From the NCBI GenBank assembly GCA_944990035.1, contig CALYLX010000093.1, positions 62,001 through 126,000 of the forward strand: a stretch of DNA of 64,000 nt, in the 5' to 3' direction. Positions 27,189 through 36,933 of the stretch are shown piece after piece. The stretch's first letter is position 1; each line of letters starts with the position of its first letter. The stretch is from Clitopilus passeckerianus (Eukaryota > Basidiomycota > Agaricomycetes > Agaricales > Entolomataceae). The notes under the pieces were generated by a model. It saw only the letters and a program-made list of their open reading frames with translations, did not search any database and was not told the DNA's origin. Both the position numbers and the translations under genes were made by a program.

Positions 27189-28266
27189 ATGGGCGACAAG
27201 TCTGAAGCCTATCTGCCTCTTATGACTGCCGACCCCGAGTCGCCAACAGGGGAGGCCAATAGAGAATGCAATTGCGGACGACATATCGGTGACGGTTATG
27301 ACACTTCCTCGAGAAAGACACGACGCTTTGCTATCAGGAAAGAAATACTATTGCTAGGTGTTGTCTTCGTTCAGGCGGTGGCCTTCATCCTACTACTACT
27401 CGCTTTCCGGAGGTCGACTTCTGCCTACGATCGGTTGGTTGTCACTTGCCGAGAGACTGGCAGTGGTTCCCATCTTCAGCTCTATTGTACGTTGATGGCA
27501 TACTCTTTCTTGTTCAGTCCACTTATTTGACTCTGCAGCGCCCGCCAATGACATTCTAGAGGATCAGATCAAGGTTTTCGACGACGGCTTTATCAAGAAG
27601 ACCATCTATCAAGAGTACTCGGATGAGTCTGATCAAGCGTGGCAAGACTTGTACAATCGTCAGTTTAGTTGAAGATTCAGCTACTGAGGATCGCTCATCT
27701 AACAACCATTCTACTTAGGCACGATGATGAAGATCCCCAAGAGTGAGGCCGTTCTGCTACCCAACAGAACTTGGCCGATCAAAGAATTCCCCGGCTACTA
27801 CGTCGCGCAACTCGACGTATTCCATCAGCTTCACTGCGTGGTACGCACATATGCCGTCGCCAACGTACAACTACTGAGTACTCCTTTAGAACAAAGTCAG
27901 GCAAGCCCTTCGCCGAGACCGTTACGACCAGCTCCTCAAGAACCCCGAGGATGAATTTGCCCCCGAACACCTCGCTCACTGTGTGGACTCGATTAGGCAA
28001 TACGTGATGTAGGCTTCGTCTCTTCTCTCTCAAGAGTCAATGTTAACAACTTCTTTCCTTGCGCCAGGTGCCACTCCGACCCATCTATCGTCTTCTGGCA
28101 ATGGGATCCTAAAGATCTCGTGGTCCGACCTCGCCTCGAGTACCCTCACATGTGCAAGAACTTCGATAAAGTCCGAGCATGGGCTGGCGAAAGGCATATT
28201 GATAACTATATTGATCCTAAGGTTTTCGTTGAAGATGACATTCCTCCACCTGCTATTATCTATTAG
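27189..28266 (+). CDS. UstYa-like (DUF3328) membrane oxidase A
   Basis: A member of the UstYa/DUF3328 family, copper-type oxidases that cross-link or cyclise core peptides in fungal RiPP pathways. Exon 1 (27189-27486) encodes a cytosolic head MGDKSEAYLPLM, a basic stretch RKTRRFAIRKE and one membrane helix LLLGVVFVQAVAFILLLLAF. After a 52-bp intron come SPANDILEDQIKVFDDGF, then TMMKIPKSEAVLLPNRTWP, GYYVAQLDVFHQLHC and, across another intron, VNKVRQALRRDRYDQ. HQLHC is the first HxxHC motif and HLAHCVDSIRQYVM carries the second. The last exon runs from CHSDPSIVFWQW to DDIPPPAIIY and TAG 28264-28266. All five exons join in frame, so the gene looks functional (about 250 aa). It faces P1 head to head and is very similar to the copy at 33716. 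Confidence 0.92.
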
Positions 28267-28855
28267 ATGCTGTTGACTTTATGGACTCTTTAGAGCTTCG
28301 GCAGACTAGTTAATGTATGGTTCTTGCAACAAGTCGCCCTCGACTAATCGAAGCTTAGAGACGGAATGCCTTCATACAACAGGCCGGTTGGCTCTGCCTG
28401 GTTAAGTAGAAAGGGCTATGCGTACGCCGTTCGTTGGTTTCCTCAGTCTGCTAGTTTCGGGGTAGACACGGTGGTATTATCATGGGACAATATGAGATGG
28501 GATACAATAGTACCAATAACTAATGACCATCGTATGGGATGCGACAAGACCGGCGCCCTCAAGAACAACTCCATCGGATGCGTTGGGCGGCTTCAAGTAC
28601 AGCAGGCAGAACCTCCTTGCCAGACGCCGATGGTGGGGCTGTTTAAGGGGCTTACGGCTCACGAAGACGCTACACTAGAAGCTGCTGTTCGCCCAGCCGG
28701 AGAGACATTCGGCAAGGGAGAAGACAGAAGCGCCTATCGAGTGAATCATCTCAGGGAGACATATTATTGTGGAGGTGCAAAACAAAGGGGACAAAATCTG
28801 CTCAAAGGGACCTAGTAGATTAAGTGATACATGCATTCTGTTAGTTCGGAAAACT
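28267..28855. other. Intergenic between UstYa-A and P2 relic
   Basis: An open frame at 28366-28815 (plus) has no recognisable motif and overlaps the 3' flank of the decayed precursor, so I do not call it a gene. Confidence 0.5.
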
Positions 28856-29303
28856 TCAGAGCCACGGGAGAAGATATAAATGGAACTCAGTGTCAGCCTT
28901 GACGTAGGCAGCCTCCTCGCAGATGGGCTGCTGGGTAATATCGAAGGCGCGGTCAGTGTCCGCTTCGCCAGTCTCTTCACGGCTCTCTATTTTGGGAGGG
29001 CCACGGTATGGAAATGGGTGGTAGGTGTTGTTGGTGTCAGCGTTGGCATTACTTAGCCGTGGTGGCCTCCTCGCGCCTGTACCATTGATCCGCAATACCG
29101 TCAGAACCAAGGTTCCTGTCGGCCTTGGTAGCCTGTTCACGACGTTCTGAATCATGGATGCCATGTCAAAACCAGGTGATTACTAGTACGGTGTGGAGTG
29201 AGGACTCACTCGCCGGCCAGAACGGTGCTACCTGCATCAATCGGTGTGGCCTGAGCAGCGAAGGCAAATGGGCAAATTGAAGGAGCGGTACGGAGAGTTT
29301 TAT
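28856..29303 (-). pseudogene. Precursor P2: decayed member of the P1/P3/P4 precursor family
   Basis: This matches the precursor family in layout: a signal-peptide-like stretch, the TPIDAGS pro-region, an intron at about 29145-29202, and an exon opening with ERREQATKAD. Several lesions are visible. The position of the start codon reads ATA (29301-29303). A one-base shift lies within the signal-peptide coding stretch. After REEATTAK the frame meets TAA, and further repeat-like sequence (REETGEADTDRAF, EEAAYVKADTEF) continues in another frame. The core segments are diverged, for example NLGSDGIADQWY. A TATA box remains at 29390-29397. It is probably dead. Confidence 0.75.
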
Positions 29304-30222
29304 TATATATCTTAGGAAGTTGTGAGAGAAGAGGGACTCGTTCTCGAAGTAGCACTGTCCTGCGATGTCGCCCTCGACAGCCGCCTCCTTATTTATAACG
29401 TCCAGAACCTCTCTAATTGAGGCCAACGCTGCTTTCGTTATCAAGCATGGCTATGGGCTCAGAGCAGGCCACTCTTGACCTTGAAACATGGTCTGTTCGA
29501 AAGGTTTGCAAGAGTCACATACGCTCCATCCATAGTAGAGGGGTCCGCTACATAATACAAGGGCTAGTCGGAGACGAATAGGAGAGTTCCCTGATATCAA
29601 GTTGGTTCGGTAATGGAGGAAGACTCTGGAAATACAAGCCATTGCAAGGCCTCCTGGGATGAATGACTTGGAGGCGATCCAGTCACAGGAAAATTGATTC
29701 ATACGGTGACTTCGGAGTATTACTTGTGTCAAATATAGTTTCCAGGCCAGAAATTGCGGTCTAGGTCACCGCGACGCATTAGCAGTATGGAGATCGTGTT
29801 CATGAAGAAGAATTTATCTGAACTTTGCACAAGTGGCAAACATAATGGCCCGACTTCAAGATTGCACAAGATATGATCACATAAGAAAAGTTCCCAGGCT
29901 CCGGCATTTCCCCTGTACGCCATTTTCTCTGAATCTGACGTTCAAGAGCAGCCGGCAATTGAGTTTCCCATCTACTTCATGGTCGAATAATATCTCGGCT
30001 CAGGATGGCGCTAAAGCTTGCCTGAGGGTATCTAAGATTGCTACTGGGAGCCGTCTTCTTTCGCCCCGAACACGATCACGACCAGAAAGACTGAAGTCTA
30101 CCTGCCTCTGCGAACGTCGACGTCATGAGTAGTACTTGGTATCCAAATCCAGGCCGTAGGAGTCAGTCCGAGTCAGCCTTGTCAAGATTTATATCAAGAA
30201 GACCCTCTTAAGCAAGATCTAA
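29304..30222. other. Intergenic with UstYa-like relics
   Basis: This region stands where a UstYa gene divergent from P2 would be expected. Near 30040-30125 the sequence resembles the start of UstYa-A (gactgaagtctacctgcctc against gtctgaagcctatctgcctc), and near 30185-30212 a fragment resembles the FIKKT-coding stretch of exon 2. The remainder shows no gene. Confidence 0.45.
29390..29397 (-). promoter_or_regulatory. Retained TATA box of the P2 relic
   Basis: TATAAATA on the minus strand about 87 bp upstream of the lost start codon, the same spacing as in P1, P3 and P4. Its retention suggests decay of P2 is recent. Confidence 0.55.
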
Positions 30223-31063
30223 ATGTCTCGTCAACTTGACCAGACGCTCATTGGCACAATATTGGCAATACGTGGTGCGATGGACAAAGACATCCGAGTC
30301 TCTGAAACTCAGCGGGCAGCCTTTCCTCCGAGTCATGGGCAACATGTTACAGCAGGTCACATCCGAGTCACCCCTTCAACAGTAGCGCCCAATCCACTCG
30401 ATCAATTCCGTGCTTGGTTCAAGGAAGCGGTCGAAGGCGGAACAGTCCATGAACCCGAAGCCATGTCGCTATCTACGGCTTCAAAATCTGGGATTCCGTC
30501 CTCCCGTATGGTCGCCTTTAGGCAGCTTGACACCCGGGGTTTCGTGTTCTACACGAACTATACCTCCCGCAAGTCCCAGGAGCTAGGCGAAAACCCTTAC
30601 GCTTCCCTCGTCTTCTACTGGCGAGAGATCCAGCGTTCCATCCGAATCGTCGGGAAAGCGGAGAAACTCAGCAGAGAGGAGGCCGAAGAGTACTGGAACT
30701 TGTATCCGATCAGCAGCAAACTCAGAACCTGGGCTAGCAGGCAGAGTGCAGTTGTTCGGGAGGGCCAAGTACAAGATCGTATGCGCAAGCTGGAAGAACG
30801 GTTTTGGGTCCATAACGCTTCTTCGGCCGTCGTTCCAGTCCCGGATTTCTGGGGCGGTTGGAGAGTTATCCCTCAGTGAGTCCCTAAAACCGGTCGCCAA
30901 ACAGGTTCAGATGCTTCAACCGTATTCTGACTGCACTACCTGTAGCGAGATTCAATTTTGGTCCGGTAAACCTTCACCAGTACATGATCGTATTCGCTAT
31001 CTTCGTGAAGAAGGTTGTAAAGATGGTAATATCAAGTGGAAGATTGACCGACTCTCCCCATGA
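30223..31063 (+). CDS. Pyridoxamine 5'-phosphate oxidase paralog with altered active-site motif
   Basis: PNPOx-fold flavoprotein. The family oxidises pyridoxamine or pyridoxine phosphate to PLP using FMN. Recognisable segments are NPLDQFRAWFKEAVEGG, EPEAMSLSTASKSGIPSSRM, FVFYTNYTSRKSQELGENPY, ASLVFYWREIQRSIRIVGK and DFWGGWRVIP. A 70-bp intron (about 30877-30945) then leads to EIQFWSGKPSPVHDRIRYLR and the WKIDRLSP terminus (TGA 31061-31063). The usual C-terminal active-site motif is RLHDR; here it reads PVHDR, so the substrate-phosphate/PLP-contacting Arg is replaced by Pro. The segment NLYPISSKLRTWASRQS also departs from the family. Start 30223 has an extended N-terminus; ATG 30280 is an alternative. 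It sits inside the RiPP-like locus between two precursors and may be a diverged paralog or an accessory gene. Confidence 0.85.
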
Positions 31064-31993
31064 TGGATCATCTGATGCTAGTACGCCAGTAGTCTCCATC
31101 TCTTAGAATCCGACTGCTCAGCCTGGCTGCCGATAAATCAGGATCTTTCATAACCACCACTGATACCCAGTCAAAGTCTGTTAAATTGAACTTCTAAGAT
31201 CAACCGGTCTCGCGGGGTAACCGTGCTCCGATCTGTTGCTGCGTAAGGAGAGGGGAAGATAGCGAGTCCTCAGACTACTATGGCCGAGTTTCCAACTGTA
31301 ACGAGAGATATATAATGTATGCTTCAAGATGAATCGATTGTAGGCTACGGTTGGTCACTATGCTGAAGCTCCTCCCAAATGATCTGAGTCAGTAACTATA
31401 TGAGGGATGGGTGAACCTGAATCGAAGGGAAAGGCCTGGGACGGTCGGGATTCACTACACCACCGTGACCGGTTCAACTTGGATCTACGGGTGAGAAATG
31501 GATCGTTTGCTGACATGAGTTACCCTTTGAAGACTCTGATACTGTATGTTGCCTCTCACCCTTCCTTGCTCTACCCATCTCAAAAACTGTTCTTAACACC
31601 GGTGTTGTTAGGATACCTACCGCCGGAACACTGGTCGAATGTTATAAGCCGCCAACGTATCTAAGTACCTTGACAGCATTATACTCCACATTACGATGCT
31701 CAGCTGCAAATCTGGCAGTGTCACGGAGGCTGGGAGATAGCATACGCCGGTACAATCATTCGTCAATGCATTCGTCAGACTGTTACAACTAGGATGATAA
31801 AATGGCGGGAATGTAAAAGGTGTTTGCAAGCTACCGCACAGTGTTCCTACTAGGGGGAGATGCAATTCCTGGAATCTAAAGTAGGGAAACAATCTGGATA
31901 AAGAAGATTAGTCTCGGAAATTGTGAATTGTGATCGGAGCAATGCTAACCACAAGAAGCTACCTAACAACGGCGATAGAATGTAGATTAGATC
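31064..31993. other. Intergenic, 3' flank of P3
   Basis: No gene seen; a few unsupported open frames. The part near 31880-31910 matches the 3' flank of P1. Confidence 0.5.
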
Positions 31994-32359
31994 CTAGTCG
32001 GAGGTGGCAGCCTCTCCACTCTTCAAGCCCCAGTGGTAAAGGAAGGTGGCGTCAGCATCGGCTTTGGCGGCCTCTTCACGCTTCGTGCTCCAGTTGGTGT
32101 AAAGGAGGGCAGTGGCGTCGGAATCGGCTTTGACAGCCTCTTCACGCTTCGCGCCCCAGTTGTAAAGGAAGGTGGCATCGGCATCTGCTTTGGCAGCCTC
32201 TCCACGACGTTCTAGGTCATAACGAACATGTCAGGACCCGATAAGCACAGGCATGAGCGAAGGCTAACCAGTATCAAAGGTATGCCCTGCGTCGATAGGT
32301 GCAGCTAGAGCACCGAAGGCAAGAAAGCCGAGTTGAAGAAGTGTAACCGAGAGCTTCAT
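31994..32359 (-). CDS. Precursor P3: secreted Kex2-processed peptide with three different cores
   Basis: A 102-residue relative of P1. Exon 1 (32269-32359) encodes signal peptide MKLSVTLLQLGFLAFGALA and pro-region APIDAGHTFDT. A 57-bp intron (32212-32268), same length and phase as in P1, is followed by exon 2 (31994-32211) opening ERRGEAAKAD. Three repeats follow, with KREEA(A/V)KAD(A/S)D spacers and cores ATFLYNWGA, ATALLYTNWST and ATFLYHWGL. Each core has a Tyr and a Trp, residues of the kind cross-linked by UstYa-type oxidases. The last unit ends with KSGEAATSD and TAG 31994-31996, lacking a final KR. Unlike P1 the cores differ, so one gene could yield up to three peptides. It pairs head to head with UstYa-B at 33716. 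Confidence 0.9.
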
Positions 32360-33715
32360 CGTTGAAGGAGTGCTGACGGAAAAGAGAAGGGGTTCGTCTC
32401 GGAGTACCACTGTAGTGCGGTCCCGTTCATCGAAAGTTGGCACCTGTATTTATATCGTCGGGAGACTCTGCAACTCAGCCCAGAGATTACTTGTGTCATC
32501 TGAAATTAGTACAATGAGCTCAGAGCGGTACGGAGCATCTGCAAAAACCACATGCCGTCTATCAATTTTGACACGAAAGAGGTATATTCCAGGATCCACG
32601 GAATAAGAGCTAGCGCGTGGAAGCATTAGAAGGCTCCTCGACGGGGTCAGTTCACCGTGGACGATAAGAAACGTGGCATTTCCCAGAATTCGGTGTGTAG
32701 AGATACTCCAAAGGTATATGTTGAGTTCAAAGTCCAGTCAGCCATTGAACAGCTTGAGCAGAGCCCGACTAACGGACATATGATGAGAAGAGTACCATGA
32801 GCGAAATAAAACCCTGGAAGGCCAGTGGTGGAGCTATCAGACGTGGTTCAGACGAATCCATTTGTCAAAATGTGCCCCACACTTCGTCAAAAGCTGAGAT
32901 ACATCAGAGCACAAGAACAAAAGCCTGGTGCCTCTCATTTGAGCCACAACCTCGTTCTGTCAAGCTCGAATGCTAGAACTCCATCTCAATGGCTTTCGAT
33001 TTTACATTGGTGGACGCGCCAGCGTTCTAGACCATAGCTTAGTTCCATGTATAATACACAATGTTCCAGCGTATTCGGCCGCATAGAGAAAATACATGTC
33101 TCAGAAAAGGGTCAGAGAATGGTCAGAGTAATAAGAGTTGGCACCTCAGAAGTACTTTCGACCTCGTGGTGCTAGTGAAAGAAACAGCCTAGTGCCGATC
33201 AAATAGTTGGATCCTCTATAGTAGGCAAGCCATCCCGGGCCATTGCCCCTGTCCTTTCTCTCAGTAAGCTAATTTTTCTTCTCTGAGGCGAAGTGGAGAG
33301 GTTTTAATATTTTACCATCTTTTCGCATCTCCTGCATCCATAATTCTCGTTGTGACATCCAAGAGCAGCCGCATTAGGATGATGGCACCAGGACCTCTGA
33401 TGAAATCTTGAAACCCAAGTACATATTGATGATCCCGGTCTGAATCTTTTGTTCTAAAAATATCGGACAAGTCGCTTTCAACTTTCCAGTTGGGTGGAAA
33501 CTTCCTCCTCGAGACAGGTGCCAAGTTCAACGTGGGGAGGATTTTCATTATTGAACATTCTTTTCGCATCTGCTACCTGCGCAATTTTCGCTGTCGCTGT
33601 AGAGTAGCCGAATTAGGATGATCCCCGACGGGCACCTGGTGACATCTTGGGCCCAAGTACCCTCGTAATAGCGTATTGATCGCCACGCGGGCACTCTTTC
33701 CCTCTTACCATTACC
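32360..33715. promoter_or_regulatory. Divergent intergenic region between P3 and UstYa-B
   Basis: Same layout as the P1/UstYa-A intergenic region: a P1-like promoter next to P3, a middle with no gene, and the UstYa upstream block present twice in tandem (33302-33387 and 33541-33626, about 235 bp apart). Confidence 0.65.
32447..32454 (-). promoter_or_regulatory. TATA box of precursor P3
   Basis: TATAAATA on the minus strand, 88 bp upstream of the P3 start, within a stretch strongly conserved with the P1 upstream region. Confidence 0.75.
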
Positions 33716-34786
33716 ATGAACGACAAGTCTGAGGCATATCTACCTCTAATGGGTGGGGACCCTGAGTCGCCAACTGGGGAGTCCAATCAAGAATTCCACT
33801 GCAGGCATGCCAGTGACTCTACGAGAAAGAAACGTCGCTTCGCTATCAGGAAAGATGTTCTATTGCTTGGTGTTATCTTCGTTCAGGCTGTGGCCTTCAT
33901 TCTACTACTACTGGCCTTCCGGCGGTCCAGTTCTGCCTACGATCAGCTCGTTGAAACTTGCGGAGCCACTGATAGCGGTTCACATCTCAAGCTCTATTGT
34001 AGGTTGATGGCACATTCTTTCCCCTTCATCCTGCTCACTTGGCTCTGTAGCGCCCGCCAATGGCATTCTAGAGGATCAAATCAAGGTTTTTGACGACGGA
34101 TTTATCAAGAAGACTATCTATCAAGAGTACTCGGACGAGTCTGACCAGGCATGGCAGGACCTGTACAACCGTCAGTTTGGTGACACCTACAACCATATTT
34201 TGGCCAGCTAACATTCCTTTGGATTAGGCACGATGATGAAGATCCCCAAGAGTGAGGCCGCCTTGTTACCCAACAGAACATGGCCAATCAAAGAGTTCCC
34301 CGGGTACTACATCGCGCAACTCGACGTATTCCATCAGCTTCACTGCGTGGTACGTACATAGCCCTCGTCATCAATTCCAGCTACTGAGTTTCCCTTTACC
34401 TTCAGAATAAAGTCAGGCAAGCCCTTCGTCGAGACCGCTACGACCAGCTCCTCGAGAACCCCGAGGAGGAATTTGCCCCCGAACACCTCGCTCACTGTGT
34501 CGACTCCATCAGGCAATACGTGATGTAGGCTTCTTCTCTTCTGTCTCCCCCTAAAGTGAATATTAACAACTTCTTTTCTCGCATTAGGTGCCACTCTGAC
34601 CCTTCCATTGTCTTTTGGCAATGGGATGCCAAGGACCTCGTGGTTCGACCTCGCCTCGAGTACCCTCACATGTGCAAGAACTTCGATAAAGTCCGAGAAT
34701 GGGCGGGCGAGAGGCATATCGACTACTACATTGATCCTAAGGTTTACGTTGAAGACGACATTCCTCCACCTGCTATTATCTACTAG
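33716..34786 (+). CDS. UstYa-like (DUF3328) membrane oxidase B
   Basis: Close paralog of UstYa-A with the same exon layout. Exon 1 encodes MNDKSEAYLPLM, the basic KKRRFAIRKD stretch and a membrane helix LLLGVIFVQAVAFILLLLAF. Later exons give SPANGILEDQIKVFDDGF, TMMKIPKSEAALLPNRTWP, GYYIAQLDVFHQLHC, VNKVRQALRRDRYDQLLENP, the second motif HLAHCVDSIRQYVM, and CHSDPSIVFWQW through DDIPPPAIIY with TAG 34784-34786. Both HxxHC motifs are present and no stop interrupts the spliced frame. Differences from copy A are concentrated in the N-terminal head, while the lumenal catalytic part is almost unchanged. It is the head-to-head partner of P3. Confidence 0.92.
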
Positions 34787-35607
34787 GATGCCCTTGATTC
34801 CATAGATTCACCAGAACTCCTGTACAAGCTGTGAAAATTAGGTTATCACGATCTGTTTTGTTTTGACCAACTGGCAGGAGCCGTTGCTGGGCGCGCTGAA
34901 TATGAGGGATGTACAGGAGTCGGAGGCGTGGGATACCTCTGAGATGCGGCGAAGCGTGGCAGAGAGGGAGAGTTGATTAGGGAGGCTGCGGCAATGGGGA
35001 AGGCGAGGAATGAGGAGGGGAGGGCATAGGGTATATTGATTGCTATTCGCCTCCCGGTGTAACTTTTGCTGCTTTGAGTTTCCTGTGGCTCTCCAAGTGA
35101 AAATATATCAATTCCTCGTACTGCTACAACGATTGGATATGGCGGTCTCGAACAGCGAAAGATTTGGAAAGAAGAGAACTTGAAGCACAAATAAAAGTCA
35201 TTCTAAACATTCGCTTATCGAAGCTGAGAATGATGCATCCAATTCAAGATACAAAGTGTATATATGGAAGGAAGGAGAAAGAGCCTGGTACGAGGGCATT
35301 CTGGACTGATTTTTGGGTTTGAATGACGATTTAGGAAATGATCCATTGGCTCATACGGGGTACGTTCGAGAGAGTCTGATACGCTAGATCTACGCATGCG
35401 GCCTTTCAGTCTTCTGCTCACTTTTCTCGGAAATGCATAACTAGTCACTACGAACGCGCAAATAACGGCGATTTCAAGGCACCTGGTCGGGAAACGACCC
35501 CGAATAAATCACAATTAATCAACAGCATCATAAACAATGATACGCAATCTGCGAATGCTTACCCGTCGAAATAATTCATCTACCAGCGAGAGGCAATTCA
35601 GACAAGG
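34787..35607. other. Intergenic, contains a GPN2 fragment
   Basis: No intact gene. The first part holds the GPN2 fragment listed separately. The remainder, including a short open frame at 35215-35448 (minus), shows nothing recognisable. Confidence 0.55.
34870..35032 (+). pseudogene. Degenerate 3'-end fragment of GPN2
   Basis: Sequence such as gggatgtacaggag, gagttgattagggaggctg and gaggaggggagggcatagg aligns in order with the last about 190 bp of GPN2 (23.46-23.64 kb), including the region of its stop codon. It has deletions and no open frame. It marks a duplication boundary inside the RiPP-like locus. Confidence 0.8.
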
Positions 35608-35941
35608 TCAGTGGGCCTTAGTAGTCTCCTCACGAAATTCTAGGTTATAAAGAAGATGTTAGAGCCTGATAAGCGCCAAAATAAACGAAGAACCGTCGCG
35701 CTTCTTGGGGTTGGCCCAGCCGTGAGGGAGATAAACGAAGACGTTATCGGTGTCGGCCTTGGCCGCGGCAGCATCTCCACTGACACGACGTTCTGGATGG
35801 TTGTTGCCTGTCAACAAACCCAACGATTAGACAGAAAAGTGATGACTAACCAATGGAAAAGGTATTCCCTGCGTCAATGGGTGCAGCTAGGGCGCCAAAG
35901 GCAAGGGGGGTGAGTTGAAGAAGGGCAACCGAGAGCTTCAT
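35608..35941 (-). CDS. Precursor P4: secreted Kex2-type precursor with a single core
   Basis: Third apparently intact precursor. Exon 1 (35851-35941) encodes MKLSVALLQLTPLAFGALA and APIDAGNTFSI. The intron 35794-35850 again is 57 bp and in phase 1. Exon 2 opens ERRVSGDAAAAKAD and gives one core TDNVFVYLPHGWANP followed by KKR. Two endings are possible: read through to TAA 35659-35661, or splice a 54-bp intron (35640-35693, branch site CTAAC) to a third exon FREETTKAH ending at TGA 35608-35610. The second reading restores the family's REExTKA spacer and is preferred. The apparent intron and its flank resemble the family's first intron, as if an intron-exon unit had been duplicated. It lacks an intact UstYa neighbour of its own. 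Confidence 0.8.
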
Positions 35942-36933
35942 TGTTGTAGGAGCGCTGAGAGAAGACAGGCTTGGTTCCGAAATACCGTTGTAGTGTGGGC
36001 CTGTTCTTCGAAAGTCACCCCTCTATTTATATCATCGAGACACTCTACAAGTTGGCTCGGGTATTACTTGCGTCGGCACAAGGGTCTTTGAGCCACGAGC
36101 CCTTGGTCGGTTCCGTCCATTTGCACACACATCGATCTTGACACGAAGTGGGCGCATTTCGCAATCCATCAAATAAGCGCTAGCAGATAGAAACAATAGA
36201 AACTGTCTGATATCAGTCCTTCGAACTAAAAGTTGAGTAGTGATCTCTGTTCGAGTGCCGCTATACCAAGAGGACAATAAGATGTGTGAGGCTCACAAGA
36301 AGCCGGGTCGTATGGGAAAAGTCAGAGCGGTATGTGGAACCAGTTTAGAGTGTTCAGCCAGCCATTGAACGGGTTGAGCAGTGCCAGAACAACGCAGTCC
36401 AAGAATGACATAACACTCGAGAAATGAAGCCCCGGAGAATATATCCAAGAGGCAGTCGTTTCAGTGATGAAGCTGTCGGATACGATCAATCCAGATGGCG
36501 AAAATCAGCGCCACACTTCGTTGAAACGAACTCAGATAACGAGGACAATAGCAAGTACCTTGTATTTCTTGTGTAACAAGCCGCCGCCCCGGTCTGTTTG
36601 GGCTAGTACCTTTAGCAGATGAGCGGGCATTTACGGTAATCCATATACGAGTAGCTGGGTTGTATAGAGTAGCGTTCCCGGCGTGAGGGCTTGGTGTTGA
36701 AGCTATTTGAAGGGCTAGGACTCTTTTTATGGGACAGTAGGTTTTAGACACAATATGAGGTCATACAGGCTGTTGACCTCTTGAGCTTGGATGAGTCAAA
36801 TAACTGTCCGTTCGCTCACTGTGTTCCTGGTCGAGAGGGTTTCTAGTATATTTTGTCTTCTCTTCGCGCCTACATGCGTAGTCGACGTCTTCGCTGTCAT
36901 CGAAAAGCAGCCGGATTAGTATGGTCACTATCT
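35942..36933. other. Upstream region of P4 with an orphan UstYa promoter block
   Basis: Promoter of P4 and a copy of the UstYa upstream block at 36843-36938 (tcttcgcgcctacatgcg through ccggattagtatggtcac). Instead of a UstYa gene, the block runs directly into a GPN2 fragment, so the oxidase of this unit has been deleted. No other gene seen. Confidence 0.65.
36024..36031 (-). promoter_or_regulatory. TATA box of precursor P4
   Basis: TATAAATA on the minus strand, 83 bp upstream of the P4 start codon, in a stretch resembling the P1 and P3 promoters. Confidence 0.7.

Noticed and set aside
28366..28815. 149-codon plus-strand open frame after UstYa-A
   Set aside because: No motif, no splice-supported context, and it reaches to the edge of the decayed P2 on the other strand.
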